Shown: positions 49,789 to 59,331, counted from the stretch's first letter. The stretch: DNA of 64,000 bases from Rhizobiaceae bacterium (GCA_023953845.1 JAMLJC010000001.1:1302001-1366000); one strand, 5' to 3'. Program-made: numbers and translations. The notes: generated by a model from the sequence alone, not told the origin.

Positions 49789-50841
49789 TCAGTTCGCTTC
49801 TTTGGGATGCGCCAGCCTTCCGATGCCGAGGGCGGCATCAGTGCGGGCCATGGATGCCCTCCCGTCGGTCTCGACTCCGGCCAAGGCACGGATGGCGTCG
49901 ATCGTCTCCGGAATGACGATCGCCTGGTTGTCCACCATGTAGGCGTAGTAGAGTTCGTTGCCTTCCACCTTCAGCATGTCTTCCCACACCGCGACCTCGT
50001 ACAGGTCGCCGTGCGGCCGGCCGATATCGAGCATCCATTCCTTGACGGCGTTCAAGGCGGCAAGGCCACGGTCGATCCGCACCAGGGCGATCCGGGAGGA
50101 CTCACGGAACGCGTCCAACACTTCCGCCTTGGTAGTCGGCCTCGTCAACTCGACGTTCCAATAGTGAAGGTGGGACAGCGTCTGCGGCACCTTGACGGCC
50201 ATCGTGACGACATCGAGATCGGGATCCACGGTCTTCGCGTCGGGTCCCTGATGGCTTGGGATGTCACGCTCCGGCACCATCGTGTTCATGATGCCCCCAA
50301 GATGGCTCTCCCAAGGATCGGTCGCGCGCCTCAGCAGCGTCCCCCTGGCCTTGCGGAGCAGTCCGGCCCGCTTCAAGGCGGACAGCGTCCTGACGATCGA
50401 CGTAGTGTTGCAGGAGACTACGCGGGTCGCATCGCGTCCCAGGGCGCTTTGGTAGGAACACTCGGCGACGAAGGAGTGTCCCGTCGCGTCGTGCTTCTCG
50501 CCTCCCTGGAGGATGAACTTCTTCGACATGCCCCTGTAGGTTTCGATGTTCGCGGCGGCGACCTTCTTCGGAGTGCAGTCGACCACCACGTCGGCGTCCG
50601 CGAGGAATTCTTCCAGGTTCCCCGCGACCTCGATGCCGCTGGCTGACATCTCAGCCGAAGCTTCGGGACGTGCGGCGTATATCCGGAAGCCCTTGCCGCT
50701 CGCCACCTGCATGCGCCAGTCCGCAGCGACGTCGGCCACCCCCGCCAACTCCATGTCATCCTGGAGGACGATGGCTTCCGCCACCCGCTTGCCGATCACG
50801 CCGTAGCCATTCACTGCCACTCTGGTCTTCCTGCTGGTCAT
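49789..50841 (-). CDS. Type II (archaeal-type) glyceraldehyde-3-phosphate dehydrogenase
   Basis: A 350-residue enzyme. The Rossmann start VAVNGYGVIGKRVAEAIVLQDD and the catalytic Cys in VVSCNTTSIVRTLSALK mark the archaeal-type GapN-II/GAPDH family rather than the common bacterial GapA. ATG 50841 has a GGAGA site and is chosen over 50871. It would oxidise glyceraldehyde-3-phosphate made by the phosphoketolase encoded two genes upstream, completing the module. A broken copy of its central part is at 29938-30236. Confidence 0.9.
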   Translation of the reverse strand: MTSRKTRVAVNGYGVIGKRVAEAIVLQDDMELAGVADVAADWRMQVASGKGFRIYAARPEASAEMSASGIEVAGNLEEFLADADVVVDCTPKKVAAANIETYRGMSKKFILQGGEKHDATGHSFVAECSYQSALGRDATRVVSCNTTSIVRTLSALKRAGLLRKARGTLLRRATDPWESHLGGIMNTMVPERDIPSHQGPDAKTVDPDLDVVTMAVKVPQTLSHLHYWNVELTRPTTKAEVLDAFRESSRIALVRIDRGLAALNAVKEWMLDIGRPHGDLYEVAVWEDMLKVEGNELYYAYMVDNQAIVIPETIDAIRALAGVETDGRASMARTDAALGIGRLAHPKEAN

Positions 50842-50892
50842 CTTCGTTCTCCATTGATCCGGGCTGGCCATGTGCAGCCGCGGCGATAACCG

Positions 50893-52065
50893 CTACGCTC
50901 CTGGAAGCAGCCGAAGCACTTCCCGCGCGACTTCCGCTTCCTCGTCGGTGGGTATCACCAGGACTCGAACCTTCGATTCCGGGCTGCTGATCGAGCGTTC
51001 GCCCCTGAGGTTCAGGTCGGGGTCGACCTGCACGCCCAGCCACCGGGTCGCCCCTCCGATCAACCCGCGGACGGCCGGAGAGTTCTCGCCAATGCCTGCG
51101 GTGAAGACCAAGGTATCCAGTCCGCCGAGCGCGGCGGCAAGGGACCCGATTTCCCGTCCGGCGCGGTAGACGAAGGCATCAACCGCCTCGCGCGCCTCGC
51201 TGCTGTCGGATTCGAGCAGCCGCCGCATGTCCCCCGTGCTCCCGGAGATTCCGAGCAGGCCTGACTGATGGTAGAGTAGCCTGGCGACCTCCTCGGCCCG
51301 CATGCCTCGCTCCTGCAGCAGGTACAGGACCACGCCAGGGTCGAGCGAACCGCATCGGGTGCTCATCACCAGGCCATCGAGGGGCGAGAAGCCCATCGTC
51401 GTTGCCACGCTCTTGCCGCCTGCCATGGCACAGAGGCTGGCGCCGCTTCCGAGGTGGGCGACGATCACCTTGCCTCCGGCTGCAGGACCGAACGACTTCC
51501 TTAGTTCGGAAGCGATGTAAGCGTAGGAGACCCCGTGGAAGCCGTATGAGCGCACGCCCGATTCCGACAGCTCGCGCGGAAGCCCGTAGGTCGTGGCGAC
51601 GGCCGGCCGTTCCACGTGGAAGGCGGTATCGAAGCATCCGACCTGGGCGGCGCGCGGAAACATCCTCTTCGAGGAGTCGACGATTTCCATGTTCCGCGGC
51701 TGGTGGATCGGAGCCAGCGGGACCAGCCGACGCAGCTCCTCCACGACTTCATCGTCAAGAAGCACAGGAGACGTGAACCTCCGCCCTCCGTGGACGATCC
51801 GGTGGCCTACTGCATCAGGCTCGGCGATGCCGCTGGAACGGATCTCGTCGGCGGCGATCCCGACCGCCGTCCCGATGTCAAGCGGTCCTCTGCCAAGGTC
51901 CCGTTGCCGAGGAGGCTCCCCGCCTCCGGAAAGCCGGAGACGGGGATTCGCATCGAGGGATTCGATGCTGCCCTTCATCAGGCGCGGCAGGCCGCTGCGC
52001 CTTTCGAAGAGCGCGAACTTCAGGCTCGACGAGCCAGCGTTCAGTGCCAGGATCGCTGGAGCCAA
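50893..52065 (-). CDS. ackA: Acetate kinase
   Basis: A 390-residue ASKHA-fold kinase making ATP from acetyl phosphate. The motifs are ILALNAGSSSLKFALF, AVGHRIVHGGRRF, VGCFDTAFH, VAHLGSGASLCAM, PLDGLVMSTRCGSLDPG and FTAGIGENSPAVR. The start TTG 52065 has AGGGAGG 8 bases upstream and begins 16 bp after the phosphoketolase stop; the upstream frame overlapping that gene is an extension artefact. Coupled to the phosphoketolase it gives one ATP per pentose phosphate. Confidence 0.95.
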   Translation of the reverse strand: MAPAILALNAGSSSLKFALFERRSGLPRLMKGSIESLDANPRLRLSGGGEPPRQRDLGRGPLDIGTAVGIAADEIRSSGIAEPDAVGHRIVHGGRRFTSPVLLDDEVVEELRRLVPLAPIHQPRNMEIVDSSKRMFPRAAQVGCFDTAFHVERPAVATTYGLPRELSESGVRSYGFHGVSYAYIASELRKSFGPAAGGKVIVAHLGSGASLCAMAGGKSVATTMGFSPLDGLVMSTRCGSLDPGVVLYLLQERGMRAEEVARLLYHQSGLLGISGSTGDMRRLLESDSSEAREAVDAFVYRAGREIGSLAAALGGLDTLVFTAGIGENSPAVRGLIGGATRWLGVQVDPDLNLRGERSISSPESKVRVLVIPTDEEAEVAREVLRLLPGA

Positions 52066-52081
52066 TGCTGCGGCCTCCCTG

Positions 52082-54469
52082 CTAGTCGCCCGACCACTGC
52101 CAGTCGCGGACCTCGGGCATGTCCTGCCCATGCGCCCTGATGTAGTCGTGGTGCTCGAGGAGTTTCTCCTGCATCATCTGCCGCAGGCTCTCGCCGCTCG
52201 CGCGAATGGCAGGCGTCCTTTCCACCACGCTCTGCACCAGGTGATAACGGTCAAGCCCATTGAGCACCGTCATGTCGAAGGGCGTCGTAGTCGTGCCTTC
52301 CTCGTTGAAGCCCCGGACGTGGAAGTTGCCGTGGTTGGTCCTTCGGTACGTCAGCCTGTGTATCGTCCAAGGATAGCCGTGGTAGGCGAAGACCACGGGC
52401 TTGTCCGTCGTGAACAGCGCGTCGAACTCGCGGTCCGTGAGGCCGTGGGGGTGGACCTCGCGGGGCTGCAGCGTCATCAAGTCGACCACGTTGACGACCC
52501 TGACGTTCAGGCCAGGCATGTGTTCCCTCAGGATCTGGACCGCGGCGAGCGTTTCCACCGTGGGCACGTCCCCGGCGCAGGCCATCACGAGGTCGGGGTC
52601 GCCCGAACCGTTACCCGAAGCCCAGTCCCAGATGCCGATGCCTGCGGCGCAATGCGCCCTCGCCTGGTCCAAGGACAGCCACTGCCACGAGGGCGCCTTT
52701 CCAGCGACCACGATGTTGATGCGGTCCCACGTGCGCAGCACATGGTCGGTGACGCAGAGCAGGGTGTTCGCGTCCGGGGGAAGGTAGACGCGCACCACGT
52801 CCGCCTTCTTGTTCAGCGCGACGTCGACGAACCCGGGATCCTGGTGGCTGAAGCCGTTGTGGTCCTGCTGCCAGACGTGGCTCGTCAGCAGGTAGTTCAG
52901 CGAGGAGACCGGGCGCCGCCACGGAATGTCCCGGCAAGCGTCCAGCCACTTCGCATGCTGGTTGAACATGGAGTCGACGATGTGGATGAAGGCTTCGTAG
53001 CAGGAAAACAGGCCGTGCCGTCCGGTCAGCAGGTAGCCCTCCAGCCATCCCTGGCACGTGTGTTCCGAAAGGATTTCGAGCACCCTGCCTTCGGGACCGA
53101 GATCGGTGTCCTCCGCAAGGACCTCCTCCATCCAGGCACGCGGCGTTACCTCGAAGACATCCTGGAGCCTGTTCGAAGCGGTCTCGTCCGGGCCGACGAG
53201 GCGGAAGTTGCGGCTGGCTTCGTTCGCCCGCATCACCTCGCGCAGGAAGCCGCCCATCACCCTCGTTGCCTCAGCCTTCCTCTCGCCGGGGCGGGTGACC
53301 TCGATGGCATGCGGAGCAAGCCCGGGCATCTCGAGGCTCTTGCGCAGCATCCCGCCGTTGGCATGGGGATTGGCGCCCATGCGCCGCGTTCCCGCCGGCG
53401 TGGCGGCGAGGACCTCCGGAACCGGGCTGCCGTCCACTCCGAACAGCTCTTCGGGGCGATAGCTTCGCAGCCAGTCCTCGAGCATCCTGAGGTGCTCGGC
53501 GTTGCCCGCCAGGCCTGAAAGCGGCACCTGGTGCGACCGCCAGAACCCTTCGGTCTTCAGGCCGTCCACCTCCTTCGGCCCGGTCCAGCCTTTCGGGCTG
53601 CGCAGGACGATCATCGGCCAGCGGGGACGTTCGTTCGTCCCACTCGTTCCGCGGGCATCCTCCTGGATCCGGCGGATCTTCCCGAAGGCCTCGTCCAGCG
53701 CCGATGCCATCCGCTCGTGCATCCCGGAAGGATCGTCGCCCTCCACGAACAGCGGTTCGTGCCCGTAGCCGACTAGCAGCGAGCGCAGCTCCTCCCGCGG
53801 GATGCGGTCAAGGACGGTCGGGTTGGCGATCTTGTAGCCGTTGAGGTGAAGGATCGGGAGCACGGCCCCGTCGTGCGCGGGATTCAGGAACTTGTTCGAG
53901 TGCCAGGCTGCCGCAAGAGGCCCCGTCTCGGCTTCGCCGTCGCCGATCACGCAGGCAACGACCAGGTCCGGATTGTCGAAGGCGGCGCCATAGGCATGCG
54001 ACAGCGCGTATCCCAGCTCCCCGCCTTCGTTGATGGAACCCGGCACTTCCGGCGCGGCATGGCTCGGGATTCCCCCAGGGAACGAGAACTGGCGGAACAG
54101 CTTCCGCAGCCCGGCCTCGTCCAGGGAGACATCGGGGTTCAGCTCGCTGTAGGCACCCTCGAGATAGGTGTTGGCGACCATGGCTGGGCCCCCGTGTCCA
54201 GGCCCGCAAACGTAGATCACGTTCGCGTCGTGGACTTTGATCACCCTGTTGAGGTGGGCGTAGATGAAATTCAGCCCCGGCGATGTCCCCCAGTGTCCGA
54301 GCAGCCGCGGCTTCACGTGCTCAAGCTTGAGCGGCTCACGAAGGAGCGGATTGTCGAGGAGGTAGATCTGCCCGACTGTGAGGTAATTCGAGGCGCGCCA
54401 GTAGGCATCGATGCTACGCAGTTCCTCTTGCGAGAGCATTCCCCGGGCTGCTTGCGCGTCTTCTTTCAT
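52082..54469 (-). CDS. xfp: Xylulose-5-phosphate/fructose-6-phosphate phosphoketolase
   Basis: A 795-residue ThDP enzyme cleaving Xu5P (or F6P) with phosphate into acetyl phosphate plus glyceraldehyde-3-phosphate (or erythrose-4-phosphate). It shows HWGTSPGLNFIYAHLNR, VCGPGHGGPAMVANTYLEGAY, the ThDP site VIGDGEAETGPLAAAWHSNKF and the C-terminal RGFNEEGTTTTPFDM... ILREHMPGLNVRVVNVVDLM. The length is normal for the family. It lies 16 bp before ackA and 19 bp after the SRPBCC gene. Confidence 0.96.
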   Translation of the reverse strand: MKEDAQAARGMLSQEELRSIDAYWRASNYLTVGQIYLLDNPLLREPLKLEHVKPRLLGHWGTSPGLNFIYAHLNRVIKVHDANVIYVCGPGHGGPAMVANTYLEGAYSELNPDVSLDEAGLRKLFRQFSFPGGIPSHAAPEVPGSINEGGELGYALSHAYGAAFDNPDLVVACVIGDGEAETGPLAAAWHSNKFLNPAHDGAVLPILHLNGYKIANPTVLDRIPREELRSLLVGYGHEPLFVEGDDPSGMHERMASALDEAFGKIRRIQEDARGTSGTNERPRWPMIVLRSPKGWTGPKEVDGLKTEGFWRSHQVPLSGLAGNAEHLRMLEDWLRSYRPEELFGVDGSPVPEVLAATPAGTRRMGANPHANGGMLRKSLEMPGLAPHAIEVTRPGERKAEATRVMGGFLREVMRANEASRNFRLVGPDETASNRLQDVFEVTPRAWMEEVLAEDTDLGPEGRVLEILSEHTCQGWLEGYLLTGRHGLFSCYEAFIHIVDSMFNQHAKWLDACRDIPWRRPVSSLNYLLTSHVWQQDHNGFSHQDPGFVDVALNKKADVVRVYLPPDANTLLCVTDHVLRTWDRINIVVAGKAPSWQWLSLDQARAHCAAGIGIWDWASGNGSGDPDLVMACAGDVPTVETLAAVQILREHMPGLNVRVVNVVDLMTLQPREVHPHGLTDREFDALFTTDKPVVFAYHGYPWTIHRLTYRRTNHGNFHVRGFNEEGTTTTPFDMTVLNGLDRYHLVQSVVERTPAIRASGESLRQMMQEKLLEHHDYIRAHGQDMPEVRDWQWSGD

Positions 54470-54488
54470 GGCCAGTGCTCCTTTTCCG

Positions 54489-55022
54489 CTATCCGCCTAG
54501 CCGCATTCCACGAGGGCCCGCGGTTGCGTCCTGTGTTTCGAAATGCCGCGCGGCATCCGCCGCCATCCGGCCCGTGCACCATCGGGCGTAGAAGCCGCCC
54601 AACAGCCGACCTGCCGCACGCGTGCCGCGGCCTTGCGGCAGGTCGTACTCTATGGACACCGTCAGAACCGACGAGGAGGCGTCGGCGACCACGGTGAACC
54701 CCATCCTGTAGCGCCCGATGACCCAGAGCGTCGGCTCGCCGACGGTGACCCAAGCCTTCGTGCGGGGCGGATCGCGTTCGGTAACGATTTCCTCGACGGC
54801 GAGTGGAATCCCGAGGAAATTTCCGGCGAAGCCGAACCTCGATCCGACGGCCCGCGTACCTCCGGCATCCATGTGGACGTTCATCCGCGAACCCATCATC
54901 GCCCAGGAGCGCTGCTCCATGTGGGCGGACAGGTTCCGGTGGTCGTCCAGGTAGCCGAACACGTCGGCATCCGACGCGTCGATCCGGCGCGTGGATGCCG
55001 CGGAATACGCGAAGCCCGGCAT
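54489..55022 (-). CDS. SRPBCC-family protein
   Basis: A 177-residue START-like ligand-binding protein with a hydrophobic pocket. It starts SAASTRRIDASDADVFGYLDD, then FGFAGNFLGIPLAVEEIV, WVIGRYRMGFTVVADA and a C-terminal helix GRLLGGFYARWCTGRMAADA. No catalytic motif. It sits between xfp and the DUF411 gene in the long operon with gaps of 19 and 14 bp. A decayed copy occurs at 26931-27190. Its ligand is unknown; membrane or metal-stress roles have been suggested for the superfamily. Confidence 0.82.
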   Translation of the reverse strand: MPGFAYSAASTRRIDASDADVFGYLDDHRNLSAHMEQRSWAMMGSRMNVHMDAGGTRAVGSRFGFAGNFLGIPLAVEEIVTERDPPRTKAWVTVGEPTLWVIGRYRMGFTVVADASSSVLTVSIEYDLPQGRGTRAAGRLLGGFYARWCTGRMAADAARHFETQDATAGPRGMRLGG

Positions 55023-55036
55023 TGCCGCTGCTCCCT

Positions 55037-55492
55037 CTATTCGCCGCCAGCCTTGTAGAAGACCACAGGAGCTTCCGATGGCTGGCGCGGGACAGCATAC
55101 ACCTCGTAGGAGGCGGAGGGATCATCCCCCATGCCCAGCGAACCCTGGGGCATTCCCGGAACCGCCAGCCCGGCGACCGCCGGCCGTTCCTCGAGCAGCT
55201 TTCCGATGGCTTCGAGCGGGACGTGGCCTTCGAGGAAGTAGCCGCTCACGGCAGCTATGTGGCAGCCTTCCATCTCGGCGGGCACGCCTGCCTGCTTCCG
55301 TATCGCTGAAAGGTCTTCCAGGTCGACTGTGGAGACTTGGTATCCCGCCTTCTCCACCGCCTCGGCCCAGGCATGGCAGCACCCGCACCAGGGAGTCTTG
55401 TAGACCGTCATCTCGGCCGCGGCGGCCACGGCCGCGGGCGCCGCGACCAGCACGGCGAGGGCGGCGAAGAATGATCTGCTGAAGGTGTTCAT
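55037..55492 (-). CDS. DUF411 exported copper-associated protein
   Basis: A 151-residue exported protein. A signal peptide (MNTFSRSFFAALAVLVAAPA) is followed by the DUF411 motif EMTVYKTPWCGCCHAWAEA near residue 30 and GVPAEMEGCHIAAVSGYFLEGHVP. The CGCC and later Cys/His suggest Cu(I) binding; DUF411 genes are common in copper clusters. The ATG overlaps the stop of the PRPP synthetase gene (ATGA), so it is translationally coupled to a metabolic enzyme, an odd association. Confidence 0.88.
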   Translation of the reverse strand: MNTFSRSFFAALAVLVAAPAAVAAAAEMTVYKTPWCGCCHAWAEAVEKAGYQVSTVDLEDLSAIRKQAGVPAEMEGCHIAAVSGYFLEGHVPLEAIGKLLEERPAVAGLAVPGMPQGSLGMGDDPSASYEVYAVPRQPSEAPVVFYKAGGE

Positions 55493-56418
55493 GGGAGATT
55501 CGCTTTCTTGTTCGAGCTGATCGGGAGACTGCCGCCCATGGCCTCGGCGACAGCGTCGGCCAAGATCGCGGAGAGGTCGATGGCGTTCGAGGGATGGATG
55601 ACGGAATTGGCCGAGACGACAGCCGCCGCCTTCTCCTTGAGACCCCGGTAGGTTTCCTCCGAGAACAGCGCGTGGACGGCGACCAGGACCGGACGCTCCA
55701 GGCCTTGTTCGCGCATCTGGTCGGCCGTGACCGCCATCGTCCGGCCCGAGGACACGATGTCGTCCACGATGACCGGCGTGTGTCCGGCGAAGTTGGCGAG
55801 GTCAGGCACGGCGACCTCGACGTTCCTGTCGCCGTACCTGGTCTTCCGAAGCACCTGCCAGGGAGCGCCTATGGCGCCCGCCACCTCCGAGACCCACTGC
55901 TCGCTTTCGATGTCGGGTCCGAGCAGGAACGGGCGGCTCACGTTCGCCCTGATCCATTCGGACAGGAGCGGCGCGGACCGGACGGCGCGCGCGGGGATGT
56001 CGTACACCTCGTCGAGGCTGGCATAGCGATGAAGGTGCGGGTCGACGGTCACGAGCCAGTCGAAGTGCGAGGAGACCATCCTCGCGAAGGTGAGGGAAGT
56101 GATCGCCTCTCCCGGCTGGAAGCGGCGATCCTGCCTCATATAGGCGAGATAGGGAGCAACGAGGCCGACGTTCGAGGCGCCAAGGTCCCGCGCGGCGTCC
56201 GCCGCGAACAGGAGCCGCAGGGACTTGTCGTCCGGACGGTCGAGCGTGCAGACAAGCGCCACGGCGCGGTCCCTTGGATCGGTCGCGAAGCGCAGGTAGG
56301 TCTCGCCGTCCGGGAAGTTGCGCGTTTCCAGCACTCCTATCTCCCAGCCGAGGGCGGCGCCGAGCCGCCCCGCCATGGATTCGTTGCCTGGCAGAGCGAA
56401 AACGATCGGCCGTGTCAT
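55489..56418 (-). CDS. prs: Ribose-phosphate pyrophosphokinase (PRPP synthetase-like)
   Basis: A 309-residue member of the PRPP synthetase family. It has IVFALPGNESMAGRLGAALG, DGETYLRFATDPRDRA, the ATP-region APYLAYMRQDRRFQPGEAIT and PRPP site TPVIVDDIVSSGRTMAVTADQ. It forms PRPP and AMP from R5P and ATP, a reversible reaction. It overlaps the phosphorylase gene by 4 bp. It is probably a second, specialised copy in addition to a housekeeping prs elsewhere, because it sits in an operon for nucleotide and pentose catabolism. The start at 56418 has GGAG upstream. Confidence 0.9.
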   Translation of the reverse strand: MTRPIVFALPGNESMAGRLGAALGWEIGVLETRNFPDGETYLRFATDPRDRAVALVCTLDRPDDKSLRLLFAADAARDLGASNVGLVAPYLAYMRQDRRFQPGEAITSLTFARMVSSHFDWLVTVDPHLHRYASLDEVYDIPARAVRSAPLLSEWIRANVSRPFLLGPDIESEQWVSEVAGAIGAPWQVLRKTRYGDRNVEVAVPDLANFAGHTPVIVDDIVSSGRTMAVTADQMREQGLERPVLVAVHALFSEETYRGLKEKAAAVVSANSVIHPSNAIDLSAILADAVAEAMGGSLPISSNKKANLP

Positions 56419-57965
56419 GTTCTGGGCTCCCTCTCTATTTCGAAGATCGCAAGGACGTCCCGGGCATAGTCCAGCGCGTATTGCAGCTCTCCCGTCGTAT
56501 CCGAGCACACGGTGCAGAGCGGTTGCCCCTCTTCGACCGCCGCCCCCAGCGTGACGTGCATCTCGACCCCGGCAGCCTTCGATCCGGGAGCGCCTGCCAG
56601 CTTCGCCACCCTGGCGATGCGTCGGTTGTCGATGGAGCGGATCGTGCCCCGATGCGGAGCCACGAGGGGCATCCTCTGGCGGGCCACGGGCGGGACCCGC
56701 ATGCCGCCCTGGGCCTCGCAGATGCGCTGGAACTTCGCCCAGGCTCTTCCGTCCGCGATCGTGCTTTCGGCCAGCGCCTTGCCTGCGCCAGGCTCCGCAC
56801 GGCCGCCCAATTCGAGCAGCGCGCCCGCGAGCGTGCAGGCTCGCTCCCGCAGGTCCCCCGGCGCGTGCTGTGCCTGCTGGAGCACGGCAAGCACGTCCAT
56901 GGCCTCGAGCGCCGGGCCGATGCCGCGGCCGACCGGCTGCGAGCCGTCGGTAAAGACCGTCACCGACTTCAGCCCGAAGGCTTCGCCGACCATGGTCAGG
57001 CGCGCCGCGAGCGCCTTGCCCGCAGCCTCGCTCCGGACCTTCGCCGTAGGGCCGACGGGGATGTCCAGGACAAGGTGGGTCGATCCCGCGGCGATCTTCT
57101 TCGACATCACCGATGCGACGAGCTGCCCCTCGGAGTCGATGTCGAGGGCGCGCTCGATGCGGATGAGGATGTCGTCGGCGGGGCTGAGGCGCACGGCGCC
57201 TCCCCAGACGACGCAGCCCGACTCCTGCTCGACGACGCGGCGGATATCCGCAAGGCTGAGATCGACCGGAGCCAGGGTCTCCATGGTGTCGGCCGTGCCT
57301 GCGGGAGAGGTGATCGCCCGGGAGGACGTCTTCGGCATCGTGAGGCCATGCGCGGCGGCGATCGCTACGACGATGGGTGTCGTGCGGTTCCCGGGCAGGC
57401 CGCCGACGCAGTGCTTGTCGACCACGGGCGACGCGTCCCAGTCGAGGCGGTCGCCGATCTCGACCATCGACCGGGTAAGCGCGAGCGTCTCGGCATCGTC
57501 GAGCGGGAACGCGGAAGTTGCCGTGAGGAAGGCCGACAGCTCCACGTCCGAGTAGCGGTCAGCGGAGATGTCCGCCAGGATGGCCGCGAAGTCACGGTCG
57601 TCGAGCCGGGTCCCGAAGATCCTCCCCCGTACCCTGCCGAACGACTCGACCGGATCGGGATGCCGCACGAAGATAGCCGCCCCGTCCGCTGCCCGCAGGT
57701 GATCCCACGCGGTCTCGGAGAGCCCGGCCTCGTCGATTTCGATGATGTCCGAGGAGACCTGGTAAAGCGTGGCGATCACTTCCCGGCCGTTCGCCGAGAG
57801 CAATACGCGGGAGTTGGCGGAAAGCCCCTCCGAGCGGCATACGTGGCAGTCGGTCCGCATGAAGACCACGGCCTCGTGCTGGGTGTGGATTCCCAGCCGA
57901 CGTGCCCTCAGCGGATGGCCTTGTCGCGGGGCCGCCTGCGCGGCCGGGTTGTTCTGTCCAGTCAT
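56415..57965 (-). CDS. AMP/thymidine phosphorylase-family enzyme
   Basis: A 516-residue nucleoside/nucleotide phosphorylase of the DeoA/AMPpase family. The N-terminal 90 residues (RARRLGIHTQHEAVVFMRTDC) form the extension typical of archaeal AMP phosphorylase. The core has DKHCVGGLPGNRTTPIVVAI, TSSRAITSPAGTADTMETLA and SKKIAAGSTHLVLDIPVG. The C-terminal barrel-sandwich is VEMHVTLGAAVEEGQPL. The probable reaction is NMP + phosphate to base + ribose-1,5-bisphosphate. It overlaps its neighbours on both sides by 4 bp. Nucleoside specificity must be tested. Confidence 0.88.
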   Translation of the reverse strand: MTGQNNPAAQAAPRQGHPLRARRLGIHTQHEAVVFMRTDCHVCRSEGLSANSRVLLSANGREVIATLYQVSSDIIEIDEAGLSETAWDHLRAADGAAIFVRHPDPVESFGRVRGRIFGTRLDDRDFAAILADISADRYSDVELSAFLTATSAFPLDDAETLALTRSMVEIGDRLDWDASPVVDKHCVGGLPGNRTTPIVVAIAAAHGLTMPKTSSRAITSPAGTADTMETLAPVDLSLADIRRVVEQESGCVVWGGAVRLSPADDILIRIERALDIDSEGQLVASVMSKKIAAGSTHLVLDIPVGPTAKVRSEAAGKALAARLTMVGEAFGLKSVTVFTDGSQPVGRGIGPALEAMDVLAVLQQAQHAPGDLRERACTLAGALLELGGRAEPGAGKALAESTIADGRAWAKFQRICEAQGGMRVPPVARQRMPLVAPHRGTIRSIDNRRIARVAKLAGAPGSKAAGVEMHVTLGAAVEEGQPLCTVCSDTTGELQYALDYARDVLAIFEIEREPRT

Positions 57966-59326
57966 TCAAGAACCGCCTTTTCCAGATGTTCGGGGACGCG
58001 GCACGGCCAGCCGAGGTCGTCCTGTATGCGCCGGCGCAACGCGTCCGACGCCTCGGGCTCCCCGTGCGAGATGAACGTCATCCTGGGCGGTCTCCGGAAG
58101 CCGCCCAGCCATTTGATGATCTCGTCGGCGTCAGCGTGGGCGGAGAGCATCGGGAGGTTGGCGACCTCGGCCCGGACCGGGATGTACTCGCCATGGATCT
58201 TGATGCGGTCCGCCCCGTCCAGCATGATTGCCCCGCGTGTCCCCGCAGCCTGGAAGCCGCTGAACAGGATCGTGTTCCGGGCATCTGGCGCGTACTTCTT
58301 CAAGTGATGCAGGACGCGACCGCCGGTTGCCATGCCGCTCGCCGAGACGATCACCTTTGGCATCGGGTTGGCGGTGAGCGCCTTCGATTCCTCCACACCG
58401 CGGATGTATTCCGCGATCCCGCAGGTACGTTCGCATTCCTGAGGCGTGAGCCGATGGTCGTCGAGGTGGCGGTGAAGCAGTTCGGTTGCATTGATCGCCA
58501 TCGGACTGTCCAGGAAAACGCGCACGTTGGACAGGCGCCCCGACGCAATCAGCCGTTCGAGATGGTAAAGGAGAGACTGGGCGCGCCCGACCGCGAAAGC
58601 GGGAATGATAACCGTCCCACCGCGCGCCGTCGTCCGGTTGACGATCTCCGCCAGCGCGTCCTGCGAGTCCCTCTCGTCGTGGCGCCTGTTCCCGTATGTG
58701 GACTCCACGACCACGTAGTCCGCTTCCGGGACGGCTTCGGGGTCCACCATTACCGGGTCGCCAAAGCGGCCCAGATCCCCGGAGAAGGCGATCTTTACCC
58801 CTCCCCATCTGCATTCGATCGAGGCAGCTCCCAGGATGTGCCCGGCGCGCCTCAGCAGGATTTCGGGGCCGTCCGGCAGGGCACGGCGCTCGTGGAACGG
58901 CAGCGCCTGGAAGTGCAGCAAGGCGGCCTCGGCATCTTTCAGCGTGTACAAGGGAAGTGCGGGCTTGTGCCTGGAGAAGCCGTGCCTGTTGGCGTATTCG
59001 GCATCCTTCTCCTGAAGGAAGCCGCTGTCCTTCAGCAGGATTTCGCACAGCTCCACCGTCGCGTGCGAAGCATGGACCTTCCCCCGGAACCCGTCCCGCA
59101 CAAGCGCGGGCAGGTAGCCGGAATGGTCGAGATGCGCGTGCGTCAGCAGGACCGCGTCGACGCTCGCCGGATCGACAGGAAACTTCGCCCAGTTGCGAAG
59201 CCTCAGCTGCTTGAGGCCTTGGAAGAGGCCGCAGTCGACCAGCACGCGCCGACCGTCATGCTCGAGGAGGAACCGCGAGCCCGTCACGGTGCCCGCGCCT
59301 CCCAGGAAGGAAATCGACAAGGTCAT
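57962..59326 (-). CDS. Beta-CASP metallo-beta-lactamase-fold RNA hydrolase
   Basis: A 454-residue protein. The MBL core is ISFLGGAGTVTGSRFLLEHDG and VLLTHAHLDHSGYLPALV. The beta-CASP insert follows (EADYVVVESTYGNRRHDE, VFLDSPMAINATELLHRH), then VIVSASGMATGGRVLHHLK and a terminal RMMBL domain MLSAHADADEIIKWLGGF. Such enzymes are CPSF/RNase J-like nucleases. It is coupled to the AMP phosphorylase gene (4-bp overlap), which suggests RNA breakdown to nucleotides feeding the phosphorylase. Confidence 0.9.
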   Translation of the reverse strand: MTLSISFLGGAGTVTGSRFLLEHDGRRVLVDCGLFQGLKQLRLRNWAKFPVDPASVDAVLLTHAHLDHSGYLPALVRDGFRGKVHASHATVELCEILLKDSGFLQEKDAEYANRHGFSRHKPALPLYTLKDAEAALLHFQALPFHERRALPDGPEILLRRAGHILGAASIECRWGGVKIAFSGDLGRFGDPVMVDPEAVPEADYVVVESTYGNRRHDERDSQDALAEIVNRTTARGGTVIIPAFAVGRAQSLLYHLERLIASGRLSNVRVFLDSPMAINATELLHRHLDDHRLTPQECERTCGIAEYIRGVEESKALTANPMPKVIVSASGMATGGRVLHHLKKYAPDARNTILFSGFQAAGTRGAIMLDGADRIKIHGEYIPVRAEVANLPMLSAHADADEIIKWLGGFRRPPRMTFISHGEPEASDALRRRIQDDLGWPCRVPEHLEKAVLE

Positions 59327-59331
59327 GGAAT

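Noticed and set aside
56274..58307. 677-codon plus-strand frame across the phosphorylase and PRPP synthetase genes
   Set aside because: Lies opposite two coupled genes with clear motifs; its composition is that of a complementary frame.
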